Origin: Pseudomonadota bacterium
GTDB taxonomy: Bacteria > Pseudomonadota > Alphaproteobacteria > CACIAM-22H2
Assembly: GCA_016201015.1 (NCBI GenBank)
Contig: JACQDQ010000167.1
Span: 1 to 41,535 of the forward strand
DNA length: 41,535 nucleotides
Direction: 5' to 3'
The notes under the pieces were generated by a model. The model had not been told where the DNA came from and did no database searches. It saw only the letters and a list, made by a program, of their open reading frames with translations. Positions 26,291 to 34,758 of the stretch are shown here, piece after piece. Made by a program: the position numbers and the translations under genes. The first letter of the stretch is position 1; every line of letters starts with the position of its first letter.

Positions 26291-26311
26291 GCCGCAGGTA
26301 GAAGCGGCTCA
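26288..26311. terminator. Bidirectional hairpin formed by the two converging stop codons
   Basis: TGAGCCGC (26288-26295) and GCGGCTCA (26304-26311) make a perfect 8-bp stem with the 8-base loop AGGTAGAA. The outer TGA of each arm is the stop codon of LysR on the plus strand and of the dehydrogenase on the minus strand. There is no downstream T-run, so it may block or slow polymerase or protect both 3' ends rather than act as a classic intrinsic terminator. Confidence 0.55.
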
Positions 26312-27196
26312 CCTCCGCGCGCCGCCGACGCTGACCGACTTGCCCGCCGCGTCCTCGCGCCGCGCCAGGAAGGCGGTCAATGCGCCCGTCTCCTGCTTGG
26401 TCCCGGCAACATCCGCCGCCAACCGCTCGTAGAGCCGCGCCACGCCTTCGAAGATCTTCCGCGCCGCCGCATCTTCCCCGGAGAATTCGGCGATCTCCTC
26501 CATTTCCGCCACCCAGCGATAGGCCTTGGGATACATGTCCGGCATGTTGCGCGTGAATCGGGCGAGCAGCTCCGGCTGACTCTCGGCGAGCTCATGGCGG
26601 AGCGCGTCGGCCACGCCGGCGCGCGCCGCCGCCAGCATCATCGCCGCCGCCAATGCGGTGAGGCCCTTGGTGATGCCGGCATAGGACATCTTCAGCGCCG
26701 AAGCCGCGCCGATAGCGCCATCGAGCACGCGCACCTCGATCCCATATGGGACGAGTGCGGCGAAGCGCGCGGCGGCCTCGCCCGAGGCGTAGAATATCGG
26801 CCCCTTGGCGCCGGGTTTGGGTGGTCCGCCGATGATGCCGGCATCGACGAAGGGACAGCCGGACTTGGCCACGACATCGGCGATGAGCGCGACCGTCTTC
26901 GGGCTGACCGCGTTGCAATCGACATAGATCGGTTTGCGCTGAGCGCCGCGCAGCAGGGGAGCGAGCCGTTCGGCGAGCGGCAGAGCCTCGGCCGGCGGCA
27001 CGATCGACAGCACGAAATCGGCAGCCACCGCCTGCTCATCCGCGGCGGCAATCATGCCTGCCGCACCGGCGCGCGTCGTGCTGGCCGCGCTGCGCCCGGA
27101 GAGCGCGGTGCGCACTTCGATCCCGTGATCGACCAGCCGCTTGCCGACGGCGCCGCCCATGCTGCCGGGTGCGATGATCGTGACGACTGGTTTCAT
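26309..27196 (-). CDS. NAD(P)-dependent 6-phosphogluconate dehydrogenase-like oxidoreductase (DUF1932 type)
   Basis: This protein of about 295 aa has an N-terminal Rossmann domain (VTIIAPGSMGGAVGKRLVDHG) and a substrate segment with YVDCNAVSPKTVALIADVV and FVDAGIIGGPPKPGAKGP. The conserved lysine lies in ASALKMSYAGITKGLTALA. The C-terminal helical domain fits DUF1932-type beta-hydroxyacid dehydrogenase relatives. The start was set at the ATG preceded by GGAGGAATTC. It is divergent from the Rieske dioxygenase operon, which suggests it oxidises an intermediate of that pathway. The substrate is unknown. Confidence 0.85.
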   Translation of the reverse strand: MKPVVTIIAPGSMGGAVGKRLVDHGIEVRTALSGRSAASTTRAGAAGMIAAADEQAVAADFVLSIVPPAEALPLAERLAPLLRGAQRKPIYVDCNAVSPKTVALIADVVAKSGCPFVDAGIIGGPPKPGAKGPIFYASGEAAARFAALVPYGIEVRVLDGAIGAASALKMSYAGITKGLTALAAAMMLAAARAGVADALRHELAESQPELLARFTRNMPDMYPKAYRWVAEMEEIAEFSGEDAAARKIFEGVARLYERLAADVAGTKQETGALTAFLARREDAAGKSVSVGGARR

Positions 27197-27311
27197 GAAT
27201 TCCTCCGCTTGAATTTGCATGTCATTCTAGGATGAGAAGCGTCGTCTTGTGAATGACCTCGGCCGACACCACGATATCCGACCGATCGCAGACGATGGAA
27301 TTCTCTGCCGA

Positions 27312-27339
27312 TTGCTCGCGAAAGAAAAGGTGGTATACT
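27312..27339 (+). promoter_or_regulatory. Promoter of the Rieske dioxygenase operon
   Basis: TTGCTC (27312-27317) and TATACT (27334-27339) are separated by 16 bp, a good sigma-70-type match (-10 five of six). The boxes lie about 90 bp before the alpha-subunit ATG. On the opposite strand, TAGAAT (27224-27229) is a possible -10 for the divergent dehydrogenase. Confidence 0.55.
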
Positions 27340-27430
27340 GATGAATGTGGACGGCCCATCGGCAATACCGCAGGCAAGCTCACGGACAGCACCCGCCGCC
27401 GCATCCGGCGGCTAGATCGAGGGAGGTCCC

Positions 27431-28720
27431 ATGTATAGCGTCGATACCGTCATCGGACATCCCGGCTCTTCGCCCAAGGAGCGCCAGGAGATTCAGCTTA
27501 AATGGCCGCAGGAAGGGCTGACCGCCGTTCCGGATTGGATTTATACAAATCCGGACATCTACAGCCGCGAAGTCGAGCGCATCTTCCACGGCCGTACCTG
27601 GAACTTCGTCGCCCTGGCGGCGGAGATTCGCAGCCCTGGGGATTTCAAACGGTCCTATGTCGGTCCGACGCCCATCGTCGTCGCGCGCAATACGGACGGA
27701 TCGATCCACGTCTTCGAGAATCGCTGCGCGCATCGTGGCGCCGAGTTCTGTCGCGACCTGCGCGGCAACGTGAAGGAATTCGTTTGTCCCTACCACCAAT
27801 GGTCCTACGACCTCTGCGGCAATCTGCGGGGCGTCCCGTTCAAGCGCGGCCTCAAGAAGGAAGGCGGGATGCCGAAGGACTTCCACAACGAGGATCACGG
27901 CCTGCGCCGGCTCAACGTCGCGATCCTGCATGGCGTGGTGTTCGCCTCGTTCGTCGCCGACATGGAGCCGATCGAAGACTATCTCGGAGCGGAAATCCTG
28001 CGCGACTTCGAGACCGTGTTCAAAGGCCGCGAACTCAAGATCTTCGGCTATTACCGCAACGAGTTGCCGGCCAACTGGAAGCTCTACCATGAAAATCTCA
28101 AGGACCCCTACCACGCGACGCTGCTGCATTCCTTCCTGGTGAATTTCGGCCTGCTCGTCGCCGGCAACAAATCGGCGATGATCGCCGACAAGTCGGGCCG
28201 CCACGGGACCATGGCGTCGGCAAAGGGCGACGATGTCGGCACCAATGTCGACGCATCGAGCCGCAAGGAAATGCGGGCGTTCCGGGACGACATGAAGCTC
28301 AACGATTCGCGGCTCCTCGACTACGTGCGCGAATTCGACTCGCCGTGGTCGGTTACCATGCAGACGATCTGGCCCAATCTGATCGTGCAGCGCGAGCTGA
28401 ACACGCTCGGCATCCGCCACATCGTGCCGAACGGGCCCAACAGCATGATCATGATCTGGACCATGTTCGGCTACGAGGGCGACAGCAACGAGATGACCCG
28501 CCACCGGCTGCGCCAGGGAAACCTCATGGGCCCATCCGGCTTTCTCGGTCTCGAGGACAACGAGGCGATGAAGTTCGTCCAAGAGGGCGTGCGGCGCTCG
28601 CCGACTGACAAGGGCGTGCTCAAACTCGGCGGCGATAGCGAGGGCACGTCCGCCTCGCTGATCTCAGAATCCGCCATCCGCGCGATGTACCGTCACTATC
28701 GCGAGGTCATGGGACTGTAG
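27431..28720 (+). CDS. Rieske aromatic ring-hydroxylating dioxygenase, alpha subunit
   Basis: This 429-aa catalytic subunit activates O2 at a mononuclear iron after receiving electrons from its Rieske cluster. The Rieske ligands are C99 and H101 (RCAHRGAEF) and C119 and H122 (CPYHQWSYD). The iron site is in NWKLYHENLKDPYHATLLH, with D225 as the bridging aspartate and H228 and H233 as ligands. The length matches alpha subunits of the naphthalene, salicylate and anthranilate families. A strong ribosome-binding site (GAGGGAGG) precedes the ATG, and the beta gene follows after 2 bp. No ferredoxin or reductase gene is visible in the window, so redox partners must be encoded elsewhere. The substrate is not identified. 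Confidence 0.94.
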   Translation: MYSVDTVIGHPGSSPKERQEIQLKWPQEGLTAVPDWIYTNPDIYSREVERIFHGRTWNFVALAAEIRSPGDFKRSYVGPTPIVVARNTDGSIHVFENRCAHRGAEFCRDLRGNVKEFVCPYHQWSYDLCGNLRGVPFKRGLKKEGGMPKDFHNEDHGLRRLNVAILHGVVFASFVADMEPIEDYLGAEILRDFETVFKGRELKIFGYYRNELPANWKLYHENLKDPYHATLLHSFLVNFGLLVAGNKSAMIADKSGRHGTMASAKGDDVGTNVDASSRKEMRAFRDDMKLNDSRLLDYVREFDSPWSVTMQTIWPNLIVQRELNTLGIRHIVPNGPNSMIMIWTMFGYEGDSNEMTRHRLRQGNLMGPSGFLGLEDNEAMKFVQEGVRRSPTDKGVLKLGGDSEGTSASLISESAIRAMYRHYREVMGL

Positions 28721-28722
28721 GC

Positions 28723-29232
28723 ATGATCCCGGGCTACGACCTGACGCCGCCCGATCCAAAGGCCGTGCGCGAGCTGCGCCTCGAAATCGAGGAGTTCCAT
28801 GCCGCCTATTGCTGGACGCTCGATCGCGGCGCCATCGAAAAGTGGCCGGATTTCTTCACCGACGACGCGCTGTACCGCATCACCGGCCGCGAGAACGCCG
28901 AAGTCGCGCTGCCGGTGGGCCTGGTCTATGCCGAGGGCAAGGCGATGATCCGCGACCGCGCCTTCGCCATCGCCCGCACGCAGATGTTCGCGCCGCGCTA
29001 CATGCAGCATTTCGTCAGCAACGTGCGGGTCGTCGCGGCGCAAGAGAGTGCGATCAAGGCACAGTCCAACTATCTGCTGCTGCAGACGCTGATGGAGGGG
29101 CCGACGACGATTCATCAATCGGGCCGCTACTACGACAGCTTCGCGCGCCAGGGCGGCCGCCTGCTGCTCAGCGAACGGCAATGCGTCTACGACACGCTGA
29201 TCATCCCCAACGATCTGATCTATCCGGTCTAA
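28723..29232 (+). CDS. Rieske ring-hydroxylating dioxygenase, beta subunit
   Basis: This 169-aa structural subunit has an NTF2-like fold. It starts MIPGYDLTPPDPKAVREL, has WPDFFTDDALYRITGRENAE (the usual cone-fold W-x-x-F-x-DDxxY pattern), and a C-terminal half with RYMQHFVSNVRVVAAQ and LLLSERQCVYDTLIIPNDL. It should assemble with the alpha subunit as an alpha3beta3-type oxygenase. It starts 2 bp after the alpha stop, so the two are translationally linked. Its stop overlaps the stop of the converging MarR gene by 3 bp. Confidence 0.9.
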   Translation: MIPGYDLTPPDPKAVRELRLEIEEFHAAYCWTLDRGAIEKWPDFFTDDALYRITGRENAEVALPVGLVYAEGKAMIRDRAFAIARTQMFAPRYMQHFVSNVRVVAAQESAIKAQSNYLLLQTLMEGPTTIHQSGRYYDSFARQGGRLLLSERQCVYDTLIIPNDLIYPV

Positions 29233-29738
29233 CCCATGCGCAGCAGCGTCCGTCCATATGCGTTGTTCGCCTCGATGAGGCGCACCAGCGTCGCCATGAA
29301 GCGGGCGCGCTCCTTCTGCGGCAGCACCGCCAGCAGGCGATCCTGCGCGCGCTGCATATCCGGGAACATGTGTGTCATGATCTGGCGCCCCTTGCTGGTC
29401 ACGGAAGCGAGCTTCGCACGACGATCGGCCGGATCGGACTTGCGGCGCAACAAGCCGCGCGATTCCAGCCGGACCAGCACGTCGGCGACGTTGGTGCGGT
29501 CGATACCCAGCTCGGCTGCGAGCGAGCCCTGGTCGAGCGGCCCGCGCATCGCCAGTGCCGTGAGCAACCCGTACTGCACGGGCGTGATGTTGAAGGCGCG
29601 GCATTCCTCGAGGAATAGCGCGTAATGGATCTGATTCAGCCGTCGCAGCAGGAAGCCCGGCCGCGACCACAGCGGCAGCCGCAGCACCGCTACGGGATCG
29701 AGTCGCTGCTTCCGTCGACGGCTTGCGTTAGAGGACAT
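29229..29738 (-). CDS. MarR-family transcriptional regulator
   Basis: This protein of about 169 aa has the MarR winged helix: ITPVQYGLLTALAMRGPLDQGSLAAELG leads into the recognition helix DRTNVADVLVRLESRGLL, and the wing RRKSDPADRRAKLASVTSKGR follows. Flanking helices would form the dimer interface. It converges on the Rieske dioxygenase genes and is divergent from the molybdenum hydroxylase operon, so either could be its target. MarR proteins in such settings commonly sense the aromatic substrate. No clear ribosome-binding site decides the start; a GTG 21 bp upstream is an alternative. Confidence 0.88.
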   Translation of the reverse strand: MSSNASRRRKQRLDPVAVLRLPLWSRPGFLLRRLNQIHYALFLEECRAFNITPVQYGLLTALAMRGPLDQGSLAAELGIDRTNVADVLVRLESRGLLRRKSDPADRRAKLASVTSKGRQIMTHMFPDMQRAQDRLLAVLPQKERARFMATLVRLIEANNAYGRTLLRMG

Positions 29739-29857
29739 GCGGCTGCGCCGTGATTGCACGTGGAGTATCTCTCGGTTGCGATCGGCTTGACTGCGACGGA
29801 ATCGGTGCGAGTGTAGCGGCTTCCCGGAACGAGGTCATCACAGCCGCGGGCCCGCGA

Positions 29858-29863
29858 TATGAT
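29858..29863 (+). promoter_or_regulatory. Possible -10 box of the molybdenum hydroxylase operon
   Basis: TATGAT lies in the MarR-CoxL divergent gap, 77 bp before the chosen ATG. A weak TCATCA about 17 bp upstream could be the -35 box. Nothing else in this gap of about 195 bp is recognisable. Confidence 0.3.
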
Positions 29864-29934
29864 AGAGGCGGATAAGTCGGACGGTGACGAACGGCGATGG
29901 GTTTGCGGAAACACAGGTGTACAAGGCGGTGAGG

Positions 29935-32292
29935 ATGGCCGGTCAGGGCATAGGATCGCGCGTTCAACGCAAGGAAGACGTGCGATACCTTCACGGACGC
30001 GGCAGCTTCGTCTCCGACATGATGCTGCCCGGGCAAAGCGAGGTGGCCTTCCTGCGCAGCCCGATCGCGCATGGCCGAATCCGCCGGATCGTCAAGCCGG
30101 CGGGGTCGGAGGACGCGGTGTTCGTGCGGGCCGACCTGGCGTCGGTGAAGCCGATCGTGGCGCCGTCGACGCTGCCGACCTACAAGCTCTCGGGCCAGCA
30201 CCCGCTGGCCCACGGCAAAGTGCGGTTCGTGGGCGAGGCGGTCGCCATGTGCGTCGCCCGCACCCGCGCCGCGGCCGAGGACATCGCCGAGCGCGTCGAG
30301 ATCGATATCGAGGAGCTGCCGCCGCTGGTCGACGCGCATGCGGCCCGGGCGGATCGCTCGGTGCGCGTCCACGACGACTGGGACGACAATTTGTTTCTCA
30401 CGATCAACTATGAAAACGGCTTCGAGGCCAAGGCCAAGGAGGCGGCGGTCGTCGTCAGGCGCCAGATATCGCTGGCGCGCCAGGCGATGGTGCCGCTGGA
30501 AGGCAAGGCCGTGCTGGCGCATTGGGACGACCGCGCCGATCAGCTCATCGTCTATTCCTCGACGCAGACGCCGCACATCATCCGGGTCGGCATATCCCAG
30601 ATGCTCGGGCTCGACGAGGGGCAAGTCCGCGTCATCTCGCCCGATGTCGGCGGCGGCTTCGGCTATAAATGCGTGCTGCAGCCGGAAGAGCTGTGTATCG
30701 CCTGGCTCGCTCACAAATTCCGCCGCCCGTTTCGCTATGTCGAGGATCGGCGCGAGCATCTCGTCGCCGGCGCCAATTCGCGCCAGCACCACTACGCGTT
30801 GACCGCCTACGCGGACGAGAAAGGCCACCTATTGGCCCTTGACGCCGAGGTCACGGTCGACGGCGGTGCCTATTCGATGTGGCCGTTCACGATCGGGCTC
30901 GAACCCGGGCAGGCCACCGGCAATCTGCCGGGACCCTACGACTTTCGCGGCTATCGCTGCCGCACCTTCTGCGTCGCGACCAACAAGCCGGGCTTTCTGC
31001 CCTATCGCGGCGTCGCGCGTACCGGCGTCTGCTTCGCCATGGAACTCACCATGGACGCCATCGCCCGCGCCGTGGGCCGCGAGCCTTGGGAGGTGCGGCA
31101 CGACAACCTCGTGGCCGCCGAAGCGATGCCTTACAACAACGTCAGCCGCAAGCATTTCGACAGCGGCGACTACCGCAAGAGCCTGCTGCTCGCCAAGGAG
31201 AAGATCGGCTTCACGGCGTGGCGGGCACGACAGCGGGACGGCTTGCCGGACAGTCGCCGTATCGGCATCGGCTTCGCGACCTATTGCGAGCAATCGGCGC
31301 ACGGGACGAGCGTGTTCGCGGCCTGGGGCCTGCCGCTGGTGCCGGGCTACGATCAGGCGACCGTGCGTCTCACCGCGGACGGCGGTCTCGAGCTGCGCGC
31401 CGGCGTGCACTCGCACGGCCAGGGGATGGAAACGACGCTCGCCCAGATCGCTCACGAAGTGCTGGGTATCGATCTCGCCAAGATCCGCGTCATCCTCGGC
31501 GACACCGGCCAGACTCCATACTCGACCGGCACCTACGCCTCGCGCAGCATCGTCATGGCTGGTGGCGCCGTGGCCAACGCCTGCAAGACGCTGCTGCCGC
31601 GCTTCGTCGCCATCGGCGCCCATCTCATGCAATGCGCTGTCGCAAGCGCCCGCTTCGCCGATGGTCAGGTGGTCGGTCCGCAACGCGCCGTTTTGCTGCG
31701 CGACATCGCCGAGGCGTGGTACCTGCGCCCCGAGCGGCTGCCGCCCGACGTCGATATGGGCGGCCTCGAGGCAACGGTCGGCTTCCGCCCGAAAGTCGAT
31801 ACCGGCGTGTTTAGCTATGCGTCGCACGCGGCTATCGTCGCGGTCGATACGGAGGTCGGCCATATCGAGATTCTCGACTATGTGATCGTCGAGGATTGCG
31901 GCACGATGGTCAATCCGATGGTCGTCGACGGGCAAACCATGGGCGGCGCCGCGCAGGGGATCGGCACGGCGATCTACGAGGAAAGCCCGTACGACGCCAA
32001 CGGCCAGCCGCTCGCCTCCACCTTCGCCGACTATCTGTTGCCCGGCCCGACCGAAGTGCCGTCCTTCCGCATCTATCATCTGGAGACGCCGTCGCCCTAT
32101 ACGGAATTCGGCATCAAGGGCATGGGCGAAGGCGGCGCCATCGCGCCGCCGGCAACGATCTTCAACGCGGTCAACGATGCGCTGCGGCCGCTCGGCGTCG
32201 AGCTGGCGGAAACGCCGCTGACGCCGCGGCGGCTCCTCGAAGCGCTGTCCCGCGCCAAAGCGCCCACCGCGATCGGAGGCAAGGCGGCATGA
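29935..32292 (+). CDS. Molybdenum hydroxylase large (molybdopterin-binding) subunit, xanthine dehydrogenase/CoxL family
   Basis: This catalytic subunit of about 785 aa would bind molybdopterin cytosine dinucleotide. It begins IGSRVQRKEDVRYLHGRGSF, typical of CoxL-like proteins. It has VISPDVGGGFGYK, the active-site loop LPYRGVARTGVCFAMELTMD, and the catalytic glutamate in GIKGMGEGGAIAPPATIFNA. The loop lacks the copper-binding Cys of form I CO dehydrogenase (AYxCSFR), so this is a form II-like hydroxylase of a carbonyl, aldehyde or N-heterocycle rather than a true CODH. A GTG start at 29884 is possible; the chosen ATG has AAGGCGG upstream. Its stop overlaps the next gene (ATGA). Confidence 0.92.
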   Translation: MAGQGIGSRVQRKEDVRYLHGRGSFVSDMMLPGQSEVAFLRSPIAHGRIRRIVKPAGSEDAVFVRADLASVKPIVAPSTLPTYKLSGQHPLAHGKVRFVGEAVAMCVARTRAAAEDIAERVEIDIEELPPLVDAHAARADRSVRVHDDWDDNLFLTINYENGFEAKAKEAAVVVRRQISLARQAMVPLEGKAVLAHWDDRADQLIVYSSTQTPHIIRVGISQMLGLDEGQVRVISPDVGGGFGYKCVLQPEELCIAWLAHKFRRPFRYVEDRREHLVAGANSRQHHYALTAYADEKGHLLALDAEVTVDGGAYSMWPFTIGLEPGQATGNLPGPYDFRGYRCRTFCVATNKPGFLPYRGVARTGVCFAMELTMDAIARAVGREPWEVRHDNLVAAEAMPYNNVSRKHFDSGDYRKSLLLAKEKIGFTAWRARQRDGLPDSRRIGIGFATYCEQSAHGTSVFAAWGLPLVPGYDQATVRLTADGGLELRAGVHSHGQGMETTLAQIAHEVLGIDLAKIRVILGDTGQTPYSTGTYASRSIVMAGGAVANACKTLLPRFVAIGAHLMQCAVASARFADGQVVGPQRAVLLRDIAEAWYLRPERLPPDVDMGGLEATVGFRPKVDTGVFSYASHAAIVAVDTEVGHIEILDYVIVEDCGTMVNPMVVDGQTMGGAAQGIGTAIYEESPYDANGQPLASTFADYLLPGPTEVPSFRIYHLETPSPYTEFGIKGMGEGGAIAPPATIFNAVNDALRPLGVELAETPLTPRRLLEALSRAKAPTAIGGKAA

Positions 32293-33119
32293 AGGCGGCG
32301 ATCTTCGACTACGTCCGACCGCGGGACCTCGCCGAGGCTGCACGCCTGCTTGCCGACGCGAAAGGGGGCGCGAAGCTGCTCGCCGGCGGTCAGTCGCTCG
32401 GGCCGATGCTCAATCTGCGGCTGGCGCGCCCGCGTCTTCTCGTCGACGTCGCCCGGCTCGGCGAGCTGCGCGGAATCGAGGCGCGCGACAGCGCCTGGCG
32501 GATCGGCGGCGGTGTCACCCACGCCCAGATCGAGGACGCCGCCGGCCGCCTGCCCGGTGCGGAGGTGCTGTGCGCCGTCGCCGCCGGCATCGCCTACCGC
32601 GCCGTGCGCAATCGCGGAACGATCGGCGGCTCTCTCGCCCATGCCGACCCCGCGGCCGATTGGCCGCTGGCGCTCGCGGCGCTTGGCGCCGACATCGAGA
32701 TCTGCGGCATCAGCGGTGCGCGAACTGTTGCCGCCGACCGCTTCATGAAGGGGGCGTTCACCGTGGACCTTGCCGAAGACGAGGTGGTCGCCGCCGTGTC
32801 GGTGCCCAAGCTGTCCGGCGGCGCGCGCTGGGGCTACTACAAATTCTGCCGCAAGACCGGAGAATTTCCCGAAGCCAGTGCCGCCGCGTTGTTCGATGCC
32901 GAGCGGCGCAGCGCACGGGTCTTCATCGGCGCCCTGTCCGGCGCGCCACAGCGGATTCCGGCCTTGGCGGCGGCAATCGCCGAGCGCGGCGCCGCCGCGT
33001 GCACGCGCGAGGCGACAGAGGCGGCGGTGACGGCGGCCGCGCCCGACCTCGACGTCATCGACCGGCGCATGCACGCGGCGGTGCTGTTGCGTGCCTTGCA
33101 ACAGGTGGTCCGCGCATGA
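32289..33119 (+). CDS. Molybdenum hydroxylase FAD-binding medium subunit (CoxM family)
   Basis: This 276-aa flavin subunit passes electrons from the iron-sulfur subunit. Both FAD signatures are present: KLLAGGQSLGPMLNLRLARP near residue 29 and the second around 110 (RNRGTIGGSLAHADPAADWP). The C-terminal part (CRKTGEFPEASAAALFD) matches the CoxM/KutM C-terminal domain. ATGA overlaps couple it to the genes on both sides, so the three hydroxylase genes form one operon. Confidence 0.93.
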   Translation: MKAAIFDYVRPRDLAEAARLLADAKGGAKLLAGGQSLGPMLNLRLARPRLLVDVARLGELRGIEARDSAWRIGGGVTHAQIEDAAGRLPGAEVLCAVAAGIAYRAVRNRGTIGGSLAHADPAADWPLALAALGADIEICGISGARTVAADRFMKGAFTVDLAEDEVVAAVSVPKLSGGARWGYYKFCRKTGEFPEASAAALFDAERRSARVFIGALSGAPQRIPALAAAIAERGAAACTREATEAAVTAAAPDLDVIDRRMHAAVLLRALQQVVRA

Positions 33120-34273
33120 CGCCGATCGCCATGAACGTCAACGGCCAGCGCGTCGAAGCGCTGGTCGAGCCGCGCACCCATCTGGCCGACTTTCTCCGCG
33201 AGCACTGCCGCCTGACCGGCACGCATCTCGGCTGCGAGCACGGTGTATGCGGTGCCTGCACGGTCCTGATCGACGGCGCGCCGGCGCGCTCGTGCATCGC
33301 CTTCGCCGTCGCCTGCGACGGCTTCGACATCCGCACAATCGAGGGCTTCGACGACGATGCGATCATGCAGCAGATGCGCGAGGCGTTCTCGCGCGAGCAC
33401 GGCCTGCAATGCGGCTTCTGCACGCCGGGCATGCTGATCGCCGCGCGCGACCTCGTCCTGCGCCTCCCGGCGGCCGATGAGCGGCGCATCCGGGTCGAGA
33501 TGTCGGGCAATCTGTGCCGCTGCACCGGCTATGTCGGGATCGTCAACGCGATCCGCAGCGTCGTCGAGGCGCGTCGCGCGCCGGGCGAAACGGGCGCGCC
33601 GGAGCCGCCGCCGGCCACCACGCCCGCTGCCGCATCCTTCGCGACTTTCGCGCCGACGCCGAGCGCGGCGTCAGCCGCGGCGGCGACCGCGGCCCCTGCC
33701 GCGACGCTGGCGAAGCAGGGCTGGACCCGTTTCGAGGAGAGCTTCGTCGTCAAGCGGCCGCCTGCGGAAGTCTGGCGCATATTCGCCGACCTGCCCGCCG
33801 TCGCCGCCTGCCTGCCGGGAACGCAGCTCGGCGAACATGATGAGTGCACGGTCAGGGGCAAGATGACGGTGAAGCTTGGCCCCATCGTCGCCGGCTTCGC
33901 CGGCTCGGCGACCATCGAGCGGGACGAGGCGACGATGACCGGGGTCATCCGCGGCGCGGGCGCCGACAGCGGTACAGGAACGCGCACCAAGGGCGAGGTG
34001 ACCTATCGGCTATCGCCCGGGGATGGCGGTGCGGCAACGCGCGTGACGGTGGTGGCGGAGTACAGCCTGCAAGGCACGCTCGCCCAGTTCTCGCGCTCGA
34101 GCATCGCCCAGGACTTGGGCAAACGGCTGGTCGGCGAGTTCGCGGCGAATCTGAATGCACGGCTCGGTGCCGTCGGCGCAGCGCCGCCGCCAGCCGCGCC
34201 GGCCTCGCTCGACGCCGGACGGCTGCTATGGGCCTGGCTCAAGGATCGATTGCGCCGCTTGGTCGGCCGCTGA
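33116..34273 (+). CDS. Fusion of [2Fe-2S] small subunit (CoxS) and CoxG-like SRPBCC domain
   Basis: This 385-aa protein joins two proteins that are usually encoded separately. Residues 1-155 are a complete CoxS: plant-type cluster C40, C45, C48 and C60 (GCEHGVCGACTVLIDG), then the second cluster C99, C102, C134 and C136 (QCGFCTPGM, GNLCRCTGY). Residues about 155-200 are a flexible Ala/Pro/Thr linker. From about 201 a CoxG domain follows (FEESFVVKRPPAEVWRIFAD, VAACLPGTQL, KMTVKLGPIVAGFAGSATI), with a basic C-terminal tail WLKDRLRRLVGR. CoxG is known to anchor CO dehydrogenase to the membrane, so the fusion may tether this hydroxylase. It overlaps the FAD-subunit gene by ATGA. Confidence 0.92.
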   Translation: MTPIAMNVNGQRVEALVEPRTHLADFLREHCRLTGTHLGCEHGVCGACTVLIDGAPARSCIAFAVACDGFDIRTIEGFDDDAIMQQMREAFSREHGLQCGFCTPGMLIAARDLVLRLPAADERRIRVEMSGNLCRCTGYVGIVNAIRSVVEARRAPGETGAPEPPPATTPAAASFATFAPTPSAASAAAATAAPAATLAKQGWTRFEESFVVKRPPAEVWRIFADLPAVAACLPGTQLGEHDECTVRGKMTVKLGPIVAGFAGSATIERDEATMTGVIRGAGADSGTGTRTKGEVTYRLSPGDGGAATRVTVVAEYSLQGTLAQFSRSSIAQDLGKRLVGEFAANLNARLGAVGAAPPPAAPASLDAGRLLWAWLKDRLRRLVGR

Positions 34274-34316
34274 TTGGCGCGGTGTTGGCGCTCCGGCGAA
34301 TTCATGGAGGAAGCAG

Positions 34317-34685
34317 ATGGCGCTCATTCCGCTGGCGACCCAAGGGAACTACCTGCATATCTACGACTTCAAGGTAGACCGCGAGAAGATCGACGAGTTC
34401 GTCAAGCTGTTCAATGAATTCGACTACTCGCCGGGGAACCCGATGCACAAATCGGCGGCGCAGGTGAAAGACGGCGTCCTGTGCCAGGACGTGACCGACC
34501 CGACGCATTTCTGGCTGATCGCCGAATGGTCGGACATCGAGGAGCATGCACGTATCCGCAAGATCCTGGCCGAGGACCTGCGGCCCGCCTTCATCAAGCA
34601 CATCGTCGGCGGCAAATTCGTGCCGGCCTACGCCGCGATCGTCTCCAGCACGCCGCAGCACCTCCTCGACGACGCGAAGGGTTGA
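34317..34685 (+). CDS. Small ABM/dimeric alpha-beta-barrel-like protein
   Basis: This 122-aa protein resembles the antibiotic-biosynthesis-monooxygenase-type dimeric alpha-beta barrel: IYDFKVDREKIDEFVKLFNEF, a central KDGVLCQDVTDPTHFWLIAEW and DIEEHARIRKILAEDLRPAF. Members act as small cofactor-free oxygenases, isomerases or ligand binders. A strong GGAGGAAGC site precedes the ATG, which lies 43 bp after the hydroxylase operon. It is likely co-transcribed with that operon. The reaction is unknown and the family assignment is moderate. Confidence 0.65.
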   Translation: MALIPLATQGNYLHIYDFKVDREKIDEFVKLFNEFDYSPGNPMHKSAAQVKDGVLCQDVTDPTHFWLIAEWSDIEEHARIRKILAEDLRPAFIKHIVGGKFVPAYAAIVSSTPQHLLDDAKG

Positions 34686-34689
34686 GCGA

Positions 34690-34719
34690 CGGCCCGCGCC
34701 GTGACGCGGTGCGGGGCCG
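34690..34719 (+). terminator. GC-rich stem-loop after the ABM-like gene
   Basis: CGGCCC-type and GGGCCG-type arms, with further imperfect inner pairing (GCGCCG/CGCGGTGC), form a long GC-rich hairpin 5 bp after the stop codon. No T-run follows, so its role as an operon end is tentative. Confidence 0.35.
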
Positions 34720-34758
34720 GTGATAGACTCGGGCCTGCGCTGGATCGGGGAGCGACGC

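Noticed and set aside
30829-32343. 504-codon minus-strand frame opposite the Mo hydroxylase large subunit
   Set aside because: The plus strand carries the GEGG and GGGFGYK motifs of the real gene; the antisense protein is Arg/Asp/His-rich noise.
29935-34273. Carbon monoxide dehydrogenase operon
   Set aside because: The large subunit lacks the Cys-containing CODH loop, so only the general molybdenum hydroxylase family is supported.
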